DNA of 64,000 nucleotides from Halobacteriovoraceae bacterium (GTDB lineage Bacteria; Bdellovibrionota; Bacteriovoracia; Bacteriovoracales; Bacteriovoracaceae): the NCBI GenBank assembly GCA_002713145.1, contig PAVS01000018.1, positions 1-64,000 of the forward strand, read 5' to 3'. Shown here one piece after another: positions 16,397 through 23,163 of this stretch. The notes below the pieces were generated by a model that saw nothing but the letters and a program-made list of their open reading frames with translations, did not search any database and had not been told where the DNA came from. The position numbers and the translations under genes are program-made. Position 1 is the stretch's first letter. Each line of letters opens with the position of its first letter.

Positions 16397-17686
16397 ATGA
16401 GTAAAATCAGCACAAAAGAACTCTTCAAAGTCTGGGGCTATGTTGCGGCCCATAGTTTCGGAGGCCCTGCGGGTCAGATCGCCGTCATTCACAAATTAGT
16501 GGTGGAAGATAAAAAACTTATCTCTGAAGAACGGTTCTTACATGCTCTGAATTTTTGCATGCTGCTTCCAGGTCCTGAAGCGCAACAACTTGCCACTTAT
16601 ATGGGCTTTCTGATGAGTAAATGGAAAGGAGGACTTATTGCAGGAGGCCTCTTTATCCTTCCAGGTTTTTTATCGATATTGGTACTGTCTTATCTCTACG
16701 TGCTCTATAATGATGTGAGTTTAGTGCAAGGTCTTTTTTATGGAATTAAGCCCGCAATCATAACTGTGGTGCTAGCGGCTTTGTACCGCATCTCTAAAAA
16801 ATCTCTTAAATCATCTTTTTATTGGTCCCTTGCGGCCATGGCCTTTGTCGCTTTATTTTTTATGAACCTTCCCTTTCCCTTGGTGGTCATTGGCTCCGGA
16901 GTGCTGGGAATTTCCTACGGAAAATTTGTGGCCCATCACGAGATGCAAGAAGTACATGATGCCGTACGTCCTCCCCTCTCACAAACCGCAAAAACGGTTT
17001 TAGTTTGGCTAGCTGTTTGGTTTGCTCCCATTGCCTTAATATTATTAGTGCTTGGTCCTAACTCTACCATGCACACGCTGAATTTATTTTTTAGTAAAAT
17101 GTCCCTGGTTACATTCGGTGGTGCTTATGCGGCTTTGAGCTATGTGGCCCAACAAGGTGTGGAAGTTTATGGGTGGCTCAAAGGAGTGGAGATGCTAGAT
17201 GGATTGGCCCTGGCCGAAACCACACCAGGTCCTCTGATTCAAGTAGTTCAATATGTTGGCTTTATGGGGGCCTATCGTTTTCCAGATGCCATGAATCCTC
17301 TCGTGAGTGCTTTTATTGGTTCAGTGCTTACCACTTGGATGACCTTTGCACCTTGCTTTCTTTTTATTTTCACTTTCGCCCCATATATAGAATTTATCAG
17401 AGGCCAGAAACTTTTTACCGATGCCCTCTCCGCCATCACCGCGGCAGTGGTTGGGGTGATCTTCAATCTCTCCCTTTGGTTTGTCCTCAACGCACTCTTT
17501 TTACAATCAGAAGATATTAAGAATGCAGTCTTTGATTTTAGCTACCCCATTCTCAGTTCCATCGATTGGTATGCCGCAGGGATTTGTGTCATTGCTCTTC
17601 TTATGCAATTTAAATTTAAAAATGGATTGTTTACAATTTTAGGTGTGAGTACTGTCTTGGGAATTTTAGTCAAATCCCTTGGTTAA
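16397..17686 (+). CDS. chrA: ChrA-family chromate transporter
   Basis: Two CHR domains of about 200 residues each. The first has FKVWGYVAAHSFGGPAGQ and MLLPGPEAQQLATYMG. The second has KMSLVTFGGAYAALSYVAQQ and LAETTPGPLIQVVQYVGF. This is the long (two-domain) ChrA type that exports chromate or a related oxyanion through the inner membrane. ATG at 16397 (MSKISTKELF) is preferred over a TTG at 16376, since the CHR domain begins right after. Adjacent to an anion permease. A substrate other than chromate is possible. Confidence 0.88.
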   Translation: MSKISTKELFKVWGYVAAHSFGGPAGQIAVIHKLVVEDKKLISEERFLHALNFCMLLPGPEAQQLATYMGFLMSKWKGGLIAGGLFILPGFLSILVLSYLYVLYNDVSLVQGLFYGIKPAIITVVLAALYRISKKSLKSSFYWSLAAMAFVALFFMNLPFPLVVIGSGVLGISYGKFVAHHEMQEVHDAVRPPLSQTAKTVLVWLAVWFAPIALILLVLGPNSTMHTLNLFFSKMSLVTFGGAYAALSYVAQQGVEVYGWLKGVEMLDGLALAETTPGPLIQVVQYVGFMGAYRFPDAMNPLVSAFIGSVLTTWMTFAPCFLFIFTFAPYIEFIRGQKLFTDALSAITAAVVGVIFNLSLWFVLNALFLQSEDIKNAVFDFSYPILSSIDWYAAGICVIALLMQFKFKNGLFTILGVSTVLGILVKSLG

Positions 17687-17760
17687 AATTTCTCAAAGGT
17701 TATCGACCACTCTTTTAAATTCGGTTAATTAGAAAAATTATCTCACTCATTTTTTTGCAT

Positions 17761-17828
17761 AAAAAACCCCACAAGTATGTGAGGTTTTTAACAACAATTT
17801 ACTTTGCTACTAGTAACCAGCAACAACT
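17761..17828 (-). ncRNA. Predicted antitoxin small RNA, copy 2
   Basis: About 68 nt, from a start near 17828 (promoter -35 TTGACC at 17859-17864, 18 nt, -10 TAAAAT at 17835-17840) to an intrinsic terminator. The terminator stem pairs ACCTCACA with TGTGGGGT, loop TACT, followed by T6 (17761-17789). Between them the RNA carries the complement of ACAACAATTTACTT (17791-17804) and TTGCTACTAGTAACCAG (17804-17820). These two sequences recur exactly in the copy 2 mRNA at 17907-17920 (codons 5-9) and 17960-17976 (last codons, stop and beyond). So the RNA can pair with 14 and 17 nt of the peptide mRNA. Existence of the RNA is inferred. Confidence 0.6.
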
Positions 17829-17834
17829 GTATTT

Positions 17835-17864
17835 ATTTTAACATGTTGTCTCTTTCTAGGTCAA
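17835..17864 (-). promoter_or_regulatory. Promoter of predicted antitoxin RNA, copy 2
   Basis: Minus strand TTGACC (17859-17864), 18-nt spacer, TAAAAT (17835-17840). Elements and spacing are identical in copies 1 and 3. The spacer contains the AACATGTT block. Confidence 0.6.
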
Positions 17865-17894
17865 TGAAGACCTTGCTCCAAAAGGAGTTTCTTC

Positions 17895-17969
17895 ATGAGG
17901 AAGAGCACAACAATTTACTTAGTCGTTTTTATCTTGTTGATTTTATTAACAGTTGATAATTGCTACTAG
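17895..17969 (+). CDS. 24-aa hydrophobic peptide, candidate toxin, copy 2
   Basis: Start Met-Arg-Lys-Ser, hydrophobic core LVVFILLILL (residues 9-18), ending DNCY. SD (AGGAG, 17883-17887) is seven bases before ATG and paired in GCTCC-AAAA-GGAGT. The start codon and first codons are enclosed by a stem pairing GTTGT-CTCTTTCT (17845-17857) with AGGAAGAG-C-ACAAC (17898-17911), one G-U pair. A 39-nt core (17921-17959) separates the two segments that the predicted antitoxin RNA can bind. Inner-membrane toxicity is inferred from resemblance to Ibs, Ldr and Fst peptides. Confidence 0.72.
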   Translation: MRKSTTIYLVVFILLILLTVDNCY

Positions 17970-17976
17970 TAACCAG

Positions 17977-18002
17977 GCACAGGAGAAATCCTGTGCTCGG
18001 TT
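17977..18002 (+). terminator. Hairpin ending peptide mRNA, copy 2
   Basis: GCACAGGA-GAAA-TCCTGTGC (17977-17996). Flanking AACC and GGTT extend the stem past a small internal loop. A T-rich stretch follows only after TCTACAA, so it may act as a stable 3' end more than a strong terminator. Confidence 0.6.
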
Positions 18003-18018
18003 CTACAATTTTTTGCAT

Positions 18019-18088
18019 AAAAAAAACCCCACCATAAAGGAGGGGTTCATGATCTACTAACTTTTTATGCTATTAAAAACCAGCACAT
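18019..18088 (-). ncRNA. Predicted antitoxin small RNA, copy 3
   Basis: About 70 nt, start near 18088, ending at a minus-strand terminator (AACCCC-T-CC, loop TTTAT, GG-T-GGGGTT, then T-rich; 18019-18047). The template blocks 18051-18067 and 18068-18087 match the copy 3 ORF at 18165-18181 (16/17) and 18221-18240 (18/20). All three mismatches become G-U pairs in the RNA duplex. The binding sites in the mRNA are again separated by exactly 39 nt. This repeats the arrangement of copy 2 with different sequence, which argues for maintained base pairing. Confidence 0.6.
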
Positions 18089-18094
18089 GGATCT

Positions 18095-18124
18095 ATTTTA
18101 ACATGTAGTCTCTTTCTAGGTCAA
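18095..18124 (-). promoter_or_regulatory. Promoter of predicted antitoxin RNA, copy 3
   Basis: Minus strand TTGACC (18119-18124), 18-nt spacer, TAAAAT (18095-18100), as in the other two copies. Confidence 0.6.
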
Positions 18125-18154
18125 TGAAGACCTAACTCCAAAAGGAGTTTCTTC

Positions 18155-18229
18155 ATGAGGAAGAGATCTACTAATTTTTTAATAGTTCTTATCTTATTGA
18201 TTTTACTATCAATGGATAATTGCTATTAA
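18155..18229 (+). CDS. 24-aa hydrophobic peptide, candidate toxin, copy 3
   Basis: Start Met-Arg-Lys-Arg, core LIVLILLILL (9-18), ending DNCY with a TAA stop. SD hairpin AACTCC-AAAA-GGAGTT (18134-18149). The start-enclosing stem pairs CTCTTTCT with AGGAAGAG as in copy 2. Its distal part is GTAG/CTAC here against GTTG/CAAC in copies 1 and 2, a compensatory change that also alters codons 5-6. This supports both a real mRNA structure and a real ORF. Confidence 0.72.
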   Translation: MRKRSTNFLIVLILLILLSMDNCY

Positions 18230-18235
18230 AAGCCG

Positions 18236-18266
18236 GCACAGGAGAAATCCTGTGCTCGGTTATACA
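18236..18266 (+). terminator. Hairpin ending peptide mRNA, copy 3
   Basis: GCACAGGA-GAAA-TCCTGTGC at 18236-18255. It ends 25 bp before the transposase-like gene and has only a weak T-rich tail, so some read-through into that gene is possible. Confidence 0.55.
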
Positions 18267-18280
18267 ATTTTGAGATATTT

Positions 18281-18796
18281 ATGAACACAGCTTTTCACAT
18301 TTCAACGAGAACAATAGACAGCAAATGGTTTCAAACATCTATTAAAGATGTTTGGTCGATTTGTAAAAGAAGTTTAGTTAAAAATTCTCATTCCAGTAAA
18401 GTCGATATTATTTCATTTGTTCTTATGCAAAATCATTATCATCTTCTACTCAAGGCTGATTATAAGAGTGCTAAAAATTATGTAAGCATATTCAATAAGC
18501 AGGTAAGTCATGAACTTAAAACACATAATAAATTTACTCAAAGTGTTTTGGCCAATGATTTTAAATTAGAACTCATCAAAAACCCAACCTACCTAGCTAA
18601 CTGCTATCGCTATATTTATCAGAATCCTGTCAGAGCAAATGTTGTCAAGAGTTGTGAGAATTATCCTTACAGCACCCTTCATTATCTCGCTCATAATAAA
18701 AAGTTTGGAATACCACTTTGTGATCGGTTTGGGGTTAAAGATCAGTATGCATTAAGATGGATCAACGAAAAACTACTTACGCCGCCAAAAACTTAA
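18281..18796 (+). CDS. REP-associated tyrosine transposase-like protein (RAYT, Y1/HUH family)
   Basis: A 171-aa single-domain protein with the Y1 transposase signature: an HxH metal site in MQNHYHLLLK (His52, His54) and the RAYT-typical helix YRYIYQNPVRANVV (about 109-122) that should carry the catalytic tyrosine. Y1/HUH proteins nick and join single-stranded DNA at hairpins. RAYTs are single-copy and linked to REP/REPIN hairpin repeats. Here the gene follows directly after two copies of a hairpin-bearing repeat unit, which may be its substrate. The start has no clear SD. The last 24 bp overlap the convergent rlmC gene. Confidence 0.8.
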   Translation: MNTAFHISTRTIDSKWFQTSIKDVWSICKRSLVKNSHSSKVDIISFVLMQNHYHLLLKADYKSAKNYVSIFNKQVSHELKTHNKFTQSVLANDFKLELIKNPTYLANCYRYIYQNPVRANVVKSCENYPYSTLHYLAHNKKFGIPLCDRFGVKDQYALRWINEKLLTPPKT

Positions 18797-19900
18797 AACT
18801 TCTAAATGCTCAGTCAGAGCAAACATATCAACAGGAATAATGCTTTCTAATTCATAATCTCTTTCTAGAATATCGGCATCAGCTCGCAATGTTTGGGGAT
18901 TGCAACTAGAATAGACTAAGAACTTAGGGGCCATCTTACAAATAAGTTCAGAGAATTTATTCCCTAATCCTCTGCGAGGTGGATTGACCACCAAAAGATC
19001 AATAGGGTTTTTATTGTATTCGGGAAATTTGAAAGCATCATCACAGAAAAATTTTATATTCTCTGCAGCTGACTCTTTAGCACAAGCAATGGCGTTCTCA
19101 TTAATTTCAATACCAATAACTTTGTCACAAAATCGACTCATCACTTGAGCAAAACCACCTACTCCACAAAAGAGATCCACCCCTAATTTAAAGTCTTCAT
19201 CTTGATAGCGCTGATATACTTTTTGATAGAGTGTATGGGCCAGCTCACTATTGATTTGAAAGAAGTTGGTGGTCGAGCCTAAGAGCTTAAACTCATCAAA
19301 ATCATGTTGAATATATTTTTCATCAGTTAAATAATAAGTCTCACCCTCAAAAACCGCAGCGTGTTTAGGCTGGACTTCAAAACTGATCACTTTTATTTCT
19401 GAGAAATTCTTTTGTAAAAGTTGAGTTAGTTTTTTAACTCGCTCAAAACTCTCCAGACTCCTCATGCCAAAACGCACTGAAATCTCACCGGTCTTTTTTG
19501 CGATATTTATAATGAGGTATTTAAATTCTCCTCGCCTCTCGGCTATAGAGTAAGGAGTCAGCTTAAATTCAAATATTTTGCTTTGAATACAGAGCACTAT
19601 CTCATTGAGTTTGGGGTGGTGGATAGGACAGTCCAAAAGTGTCGTGACCATTTGAGAGTTTTTAAGGGATGGGATTCCTAGCACCGGATGACTGAGGTCT
19701 CCTCCCACCACTAATTTAGCTTTGTTGCGATAGCCAGCAAGCCGGTCCATTGCTAGGGCCGGTTCAAACAGAGATTCGTCAAACAAGCTCTTGAGCCCCT
19801 CTATTTTTTGCTCCAGGCCCGTGGCATAATCCAGCTCAATCAATGAGCAGGATTGGCACCTTTTTTCAATATAAGCCCTACAATTTAGCTTCATGCTCAC
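18773..19900 (-). CDS. rlmC: 23S rRNA (uracil-5-)-methyltransferase RlmC
   Basis: A 375-aa protein, the same length as E. coli RlmC. It has an N-terminal iron-sulphur cluster motif (Cys7, Cys15, Cys18, plus the Cys of LLDCPIHHP), the SAM-binding motif DLFCGVGGFAQ, VVNPPRRGLG, and the catalytic-cysteine motif VYSSCNPQTLRAD. It methylates a 23S rRNA uridine (U747 in E. coli) using SAM. It lacks the TRAM domain, as RlmC does and RlmD does not. Convergent with the transposase gene. Confidence 0.9.
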   Translation of the reverse strand: MSMKLNCRAYIEKRCQSCSLIELDYATGLEQKIEGLKSLFDESLFEPALAMDRLAGYRNKAKLVVGGDLSHPVLGIPSLKNSQMVTTLLDCPIHHPKLNEIVLCIQSKIFEFKLTPYSIAERRGEFKYLIINIAKKTGEISVRFGMRSLESFERVKKLTQLLQKNFSEIKVISFEVQPKHAAVFEGETYYLTDEKYIQHDFDEFKLLGSTTNFFQINSELAHTLYQKVYQRYQDEDFKLGVDLFCGVGGFAQVMSRFCDKVIGIEINENAIACAKESAAENIKFFCDDAFKFPEYNKNPIDLLVVNPPRRGLGNKFSELICKMAPKFLVYSSCNPQTLRADADILERDYELESIIPVDMFALTEHLEVLSFWRRK

Positions 19901-19955
19901 TAGTCTAATTTAAGCCTTATACATATGTAAATAATGACATAACTGCCAATTAGAC

Positions 19956-19984
19956 TTGTTTAATATGCTCTTCTTTGCTAAATA
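19956..19984 (+). promoter_or_regulatory. Sigma70-type promoter for small secreted protein
   Basis: TTGTTT (19956-19961), 17-nt spacer, TAAATA (19979-19984), placed 22 bp before the ATG at 20006. SD is GGAGG. Confidence 0.5.
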
Positions 19985-20005
19985 TGGCCGATATTTGGAG
20001 GACTT

Positions 20006-20332
20006 ATGAAACTTATACTCACGCTAGCGATAGTCATTTTCTCACTATCATTCTCGCTCTCAGCCCTTGCAGCTGATTGCGAAATCAATTCCGTTTACTC
20101 AGAACTTGAAACTGGATTAAACAAAGATGTTATCTGTAAAACAGTGATGGATGAACTGAAGTCTCGTGGACTTCCTGAAGGTGCTTATCTTCTTATTGAG
20201 GCCAATGGAAGAAGAACGACTTATACCGTTGAACTCACCAATGTTATGTACCTTTTAAATGGTCAGGCCCTTTACGCCGGTCAAGGAATGCTTAACTGGA
20301 ATCCAGATGGAGAATGGGTCACTCTTGAGTAG
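20006..20332 (+). CDS. Small secreted protein, function unknown
   Basis: A 108-aa protein with signal peptide (about 1-22, SALAA|DC). The mature part (about 86 residues) has two cysteines and no recognised domain. Strong SD (TTGGAGG) before ATG. The end overlaps the start of the CoA-binding protein gene. Confidence 0.75.
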   Translation: MKLILTLAIVIFSLSFSLSALAADCEINSVYSELETGLNKDVICKTVMDELKSRGLPEGAYLLIEANGRRTTYTVELTNVMYLLNGQALYAGQGMLNWNPDGEWVTLE

Positions 20333-20696
20333 TGAAAATGTAGCCATTATTGGTGCCAGTGATAAGCCTGAGCGCTTTTCCCATAAGGCCATGCTATTGT
20401 TACAAGAGTATGGCCATAAGGTTTTTCTGGTCAGCCCCAGATATCAAGAGATCGAAGGGCAAAAAGTCTATTCAGATTTAAGTGAAATTTCAGAGAAAAT
20501 AGACACAGTTACTATGTATGTCTCAGAGAGATTACAAAAAGATTCACTTCAACAATCGATTATCAATTCACATCCAAAGCGAGTGATATTTAACCCTGGT
20601 ACAGAAAACGAATTATTTGAAAGAAAGCTAGCTGAGTTAAAGATTGAGCCTCAAAGAGCTTGCACTCTTGTTTTGCTTAGAACCGGTCAATATTAA
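20307..20696 (+). CDS. YccU-type CoA-binding protein
   Basis: A Rossmann-like CoA-binding domain of about 120 residues. NVAIIGASDKPERFSHKAM is the nucleotide-binding start, and RVIFNPGTENELFE is typical of the family. Starts are possible at ATG 20307 or TTG 20325; an upstream ATG at 20259 would add residues with no family counterpart. It overlaps the small secreted protein gene by 8 to 26 bp. The biochemical role of YccU-type proteins is not known. Confidence 0.85.
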   Translation: MENGSLLSSENVAIIGASDKPERFSHKAMLLLQEYGHKVFLVSPRYQEIEGQKVYSDLSEISEKIDTVTMYVSERLQKDSLQQSIINSHPKRVIFNPGTENELFERKLAELKIEPQRACTLVLLRTGQY

Positions 20697-20728
20697 GTAT
20701 TAATCAACAAATATACTCTTCTCTCATT

Positions 20729-22060
20729 TTACATCGCATGACTTTCTTTCACATCTGATTGCTCAGGGTGTTTTAAGAAGTATTTTTCATACCCATAAAT
20801 AATGGCCATGGTTAAAAGTGTATAAGCTATAAGCTGAGGATCATCTTTAATTTTTATATAAGTCAAACCTGTTAAGATCATCGCATCAACAATCAGAGCG
20901 ATAACTAAAATAGAAGGTTTAAATTTTACTTCTGAGCGATCAGCATTTTTGAGCACGCCATAGTGAATCAACATATCCATCACGATATAGAAAAATGCTC
21001 CCATAGCAGCGATACGACTGACGTCAAAAACAATGGTCAAGCCTGCCGCCATCACAGCAATATAAACTAAAACATGTTTATGAATATCACCTGGCATACC
21101 AAAATGTTTATGGGGAACTAGTTTCATTTTAGTGAGCATAGTTAGCATTCTTGATACCGCAAACATACTGGCAATGATTCCGGTAATGGTCGCAATTATC
21201 GCCACGATCACAGTTATATTGACACCAAGCTGTCCGTACGTAGGTCTCGCCGCTTCAGCGAGAGAATAGTTTTTCGCCTCAATTATCTCTTGCACACTCA
21301 AACTACTGGACACAGCAACAGTGACAAAAAGGTAAACTCCAAGACATATAAATAGCGTGTAGATGATCGCCCTTCCTACATTTTTATGGGGCTTGGTTAT
21401 TTCACCTCCACTATTAGTGATAGTAGTAAAGCCTTTAAATGCGAGCACCCCAATGGCTACAGAACCAATAAATTGTAATACTCCTGCACTCTGTTGCCCA
21501 CCGCTTGTGGTGATGGCAGAAAGATCAACTCCACTGGCCATAAGTCCACCTATCGCTAAAAAGATAAGCCCCAAAGCTTTGAAAAATGCACCAAAATACT
21601 GTAATCGTTGAATGGCTTTATTGCTCATAATATTAACTAAAAAAGAAGTAATAATGAGTCCCACCCCTAAATAGGTCACAGAGGATGAATCTAAGTTTAC
21701 AAAATCCGACTGCACGATATAGTTTCCAAATGTTCTGGCCACCAGACTTTGGTTAATAATCATGGAAAAGAGCATGAGAACAGCTCCCCACGCTGCAAGT
21801 GTTGTTTTACCGTAGGCCTTAACTAAGATCATTCCAATCCCACCTGAGGACGGATAGGCATTAGACATTTTGATATAAGTATAAGAAGTTAGCCCGGCCA
21901 CTAAGCCAGCTGCTATAAACGCCCAAATAAAATAGGATCCGGAATAATTCGCGATCTCTCCAGTTAAGGCGAAGATACCAGCTCCAATCATCACACCAGT
22001 CCCCATGGCGATGGCCCCTGATAAAGTTATTTGATCTTTTTGATTTGAATTGTCTGACAT
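20729..22060 (-). CDS. APC-superfamily amino acid permease
   Basis: A 443-aa membrane protein with about 12 hydrophobic segments. The first helix has the APC signature MGTGVMIGAGIFALTG, with the unwound GAGIF substrate-binding motif. A short hydrophilic C-terminus follows. It imports or exchanges amino acids or related compounds across the inner membrane. Substrate unassigned. Confidence 0.88.
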   Translation of the reverse strand: MSDNSNQKDQITLSGAIAMGTGVMIGAGIFALTGEIANYSGSYFIWAFIAAGLVAGLTSYTYIKMSNAYPSSGGIGMILVKAYGKTTLAAWGAVLMLFSMIINQSLVARTFGNYIVQSDFVNLDSSSVTYLGVGLIITSFLVNIMSNKAIQRLQYFGAFFKALGLIFLAIGGLMASGVDLSAITTSGGQQSAGVLQFIGSVAIGVLAFKGFTTITNSGGEITKPHKNVGRAIIYTLFICLGVYLFVTVAVSSSLSVQEIIEAKNYSLAEAARPTYGQLGVNITVIVAIIATITGIIASMFAVSRMLTMLTKMKLVPHKHFGMPGDIHKHVLVYIAVMAAGLTIVFDVSRIAAMGAFFYIVMDMLIHYGVLKNADRSEVKFKPSILVIALIVDAMILTGLTYIKIKDDPQLIAYTLLTMAIIYGYEKYFLKHPEQSDVKESHAM

Positions 22061-22150
22061 AATCTGCTCCTACTTTTTAGTATTAGCAGATTATGCGATT
22101 TTTTGATGATAGAAGATTTGTTGAAGTTTGTAGATATCTTAACAATTATT

Positions 22151-22990
22151 TTATTCAGCTCTTTTTAAAACAAATAAGCCATATTTAAAACTACCTATCT
22201 TATAGGCCACAAGAATTCGTATTATACTAAAAACAAAAGTCTTTTCTTTATTTTTCTTATTAATAAAATAATTCCTCGTGCTTTTATCAAATAGACCCAG
22301 GCCCACACTTTTTAAACTCTCCCACCACGTGCGCCACACCAAATGACTAAGATCGGTAAACTCTTCCAGGACTAATCCATGTTTTTGCATACAAGAAGTG
22401 ATTTCACTTTGAGAATACAATGAAGGAAGCCTTCCTTCTTTACAAATAGGAAGCAGCAACAATTTTTGGGCAGAATTTGAAGGTTGTTCACAAGAGAGCC
22501 ATGAGCACATAACAAATTTAGAGCCAGGTTTCAAAACCCTGGCAATTTCTTTAAAATATAAATCTTTATCCTTAATATGTGAAAAACATTCTATTGAATA
22601 CCCACCATCAAGAGAAGAAGATCTCAAATCGTTATTTAGCCAATCCTGCAGATGAATAGTGGTGTTCATCTTCTGCTTATTATCAATAGCGTATTTATAT
22701 TGATTTTGTGAGACCGTATAGCCAATAACTTCCTTTGCTCCTTTCTGACAAGCAAGCCTTGCTGAGGTACCATAGCCACAGCCAACATCTATAAGATTTT
22801 TATTTTGAATAGGGCCTAATTTATGTAAAACATATAAAGCAAGTTTATGAGATGCCTCTTCTTTACTTAGCTTACGACTGCTCCATAAACCATGGTGCAG
22901 ATGGTTCCCCCAAAATTTTCGATACAATTCATCCAGCTCGTTATAATGATTGGATATATCTTTAATGTGACATCTTTCGTTTAAAATCAT
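22151..22990 (-). CDS. SAM-dependent methyltransferase
   Basis: A 279-aa class I methyltransferase with SAM motif I LIDVGCGYGTSARLA, post-I acidic region, and motif near SIECFSHIKDKD. The N-terminal FWGNHLHHGLW resembles tocopherol/cycloartenol-type small-molecule methyltransferases. The acceptor is unknown. It stands alone on the minus strand. The 173-bp gap beyond its start holds no recognised element. Confidence 0.8.
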   Translation of the reverse strand: MILNERCHIKDISNHYNELDELYRKFWGNHLHHGLWSSRKLSKEEASHKLALYVLHKLGPIQNKNLIDVGCGYGTSARLACQKGAKEVIGYTVSQNQYKYAIDNKQKMNTTIHLQDWLNNDLRSSSLDGGYSIECFSHIKDKDLYFKEIARVLKPGSKFVMCSWLSCEQPSNSAQKLLLLPICKEGRLPSLYSQSEITSCMQKHGLVLEEFTDLSHLVWRTWWESLKSVGLGLFDKSTRNYFINKKNKEKTFVFSIIRILVAYKIGSFKYGLFVLKRAE

Positions 22991-23163
22991 AAATGCAGTT
23001 TAATTAAAATCGAGTATAAGTGATGGGCTTAACTTTTAAACCGATAGAGCATCATAACGAAGTATCCCTAAATAAGTCTTAAAAGAAATTAGTAAATTTT
23101 TACACATTTAACTAATTAGCGAGTAACTAGAGTGTAGAATAAACGCTTATGAGAATCTGACTT

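Larger units (their letters stand above)
17751..18270. repeat. Tandem pair of 260-bp toxin/antitoxin-like units (copies 2 and 3)
   Basis: This fills most of the 594-bp gap between chrA and the RAYT gene. The two peptide start codons are exactly 260 bp apart (17895 and 18155). Each unit reads: minus-strand intrinsic terminator, a copy-specific 30-37 nt block duplicating two parts of its own ORF, the minus-strand promoter, the SD hairpin, the peptide ORF, and the GCACAGGA hairpin. Structural elements are conserved between units, while the duplicated blocks differ between units but match within each unit. The rest of the gap (17687-17750) shows nothing recognisable. Confidence 0.85.

Noticed and set aside
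17830..17850. A definite plus-strand promoter for the peptide mRNA
   Set aside because: AT-rich boxes (TATTTATTTTAAC and equivalents) could be a -10, but no -35 at matching distance is shared by the copies, so the mRNA start is left open.
17751..18270. Tandem repeats as a CRISPR array
   Set aside because: Only two units of 260 bp, each with a coding ORF and two-strand transcription signals; no short regular repeats or spacers.
17687..18270. Repeat units as plain REP/BIME intergenic palindromes
   Set aside because: REPs are short hairpins without ORFs. Here an ORF with synonymous changes, an SD and a conserved promoter are present. A link to the RAYT stays open and is listed as a finding.
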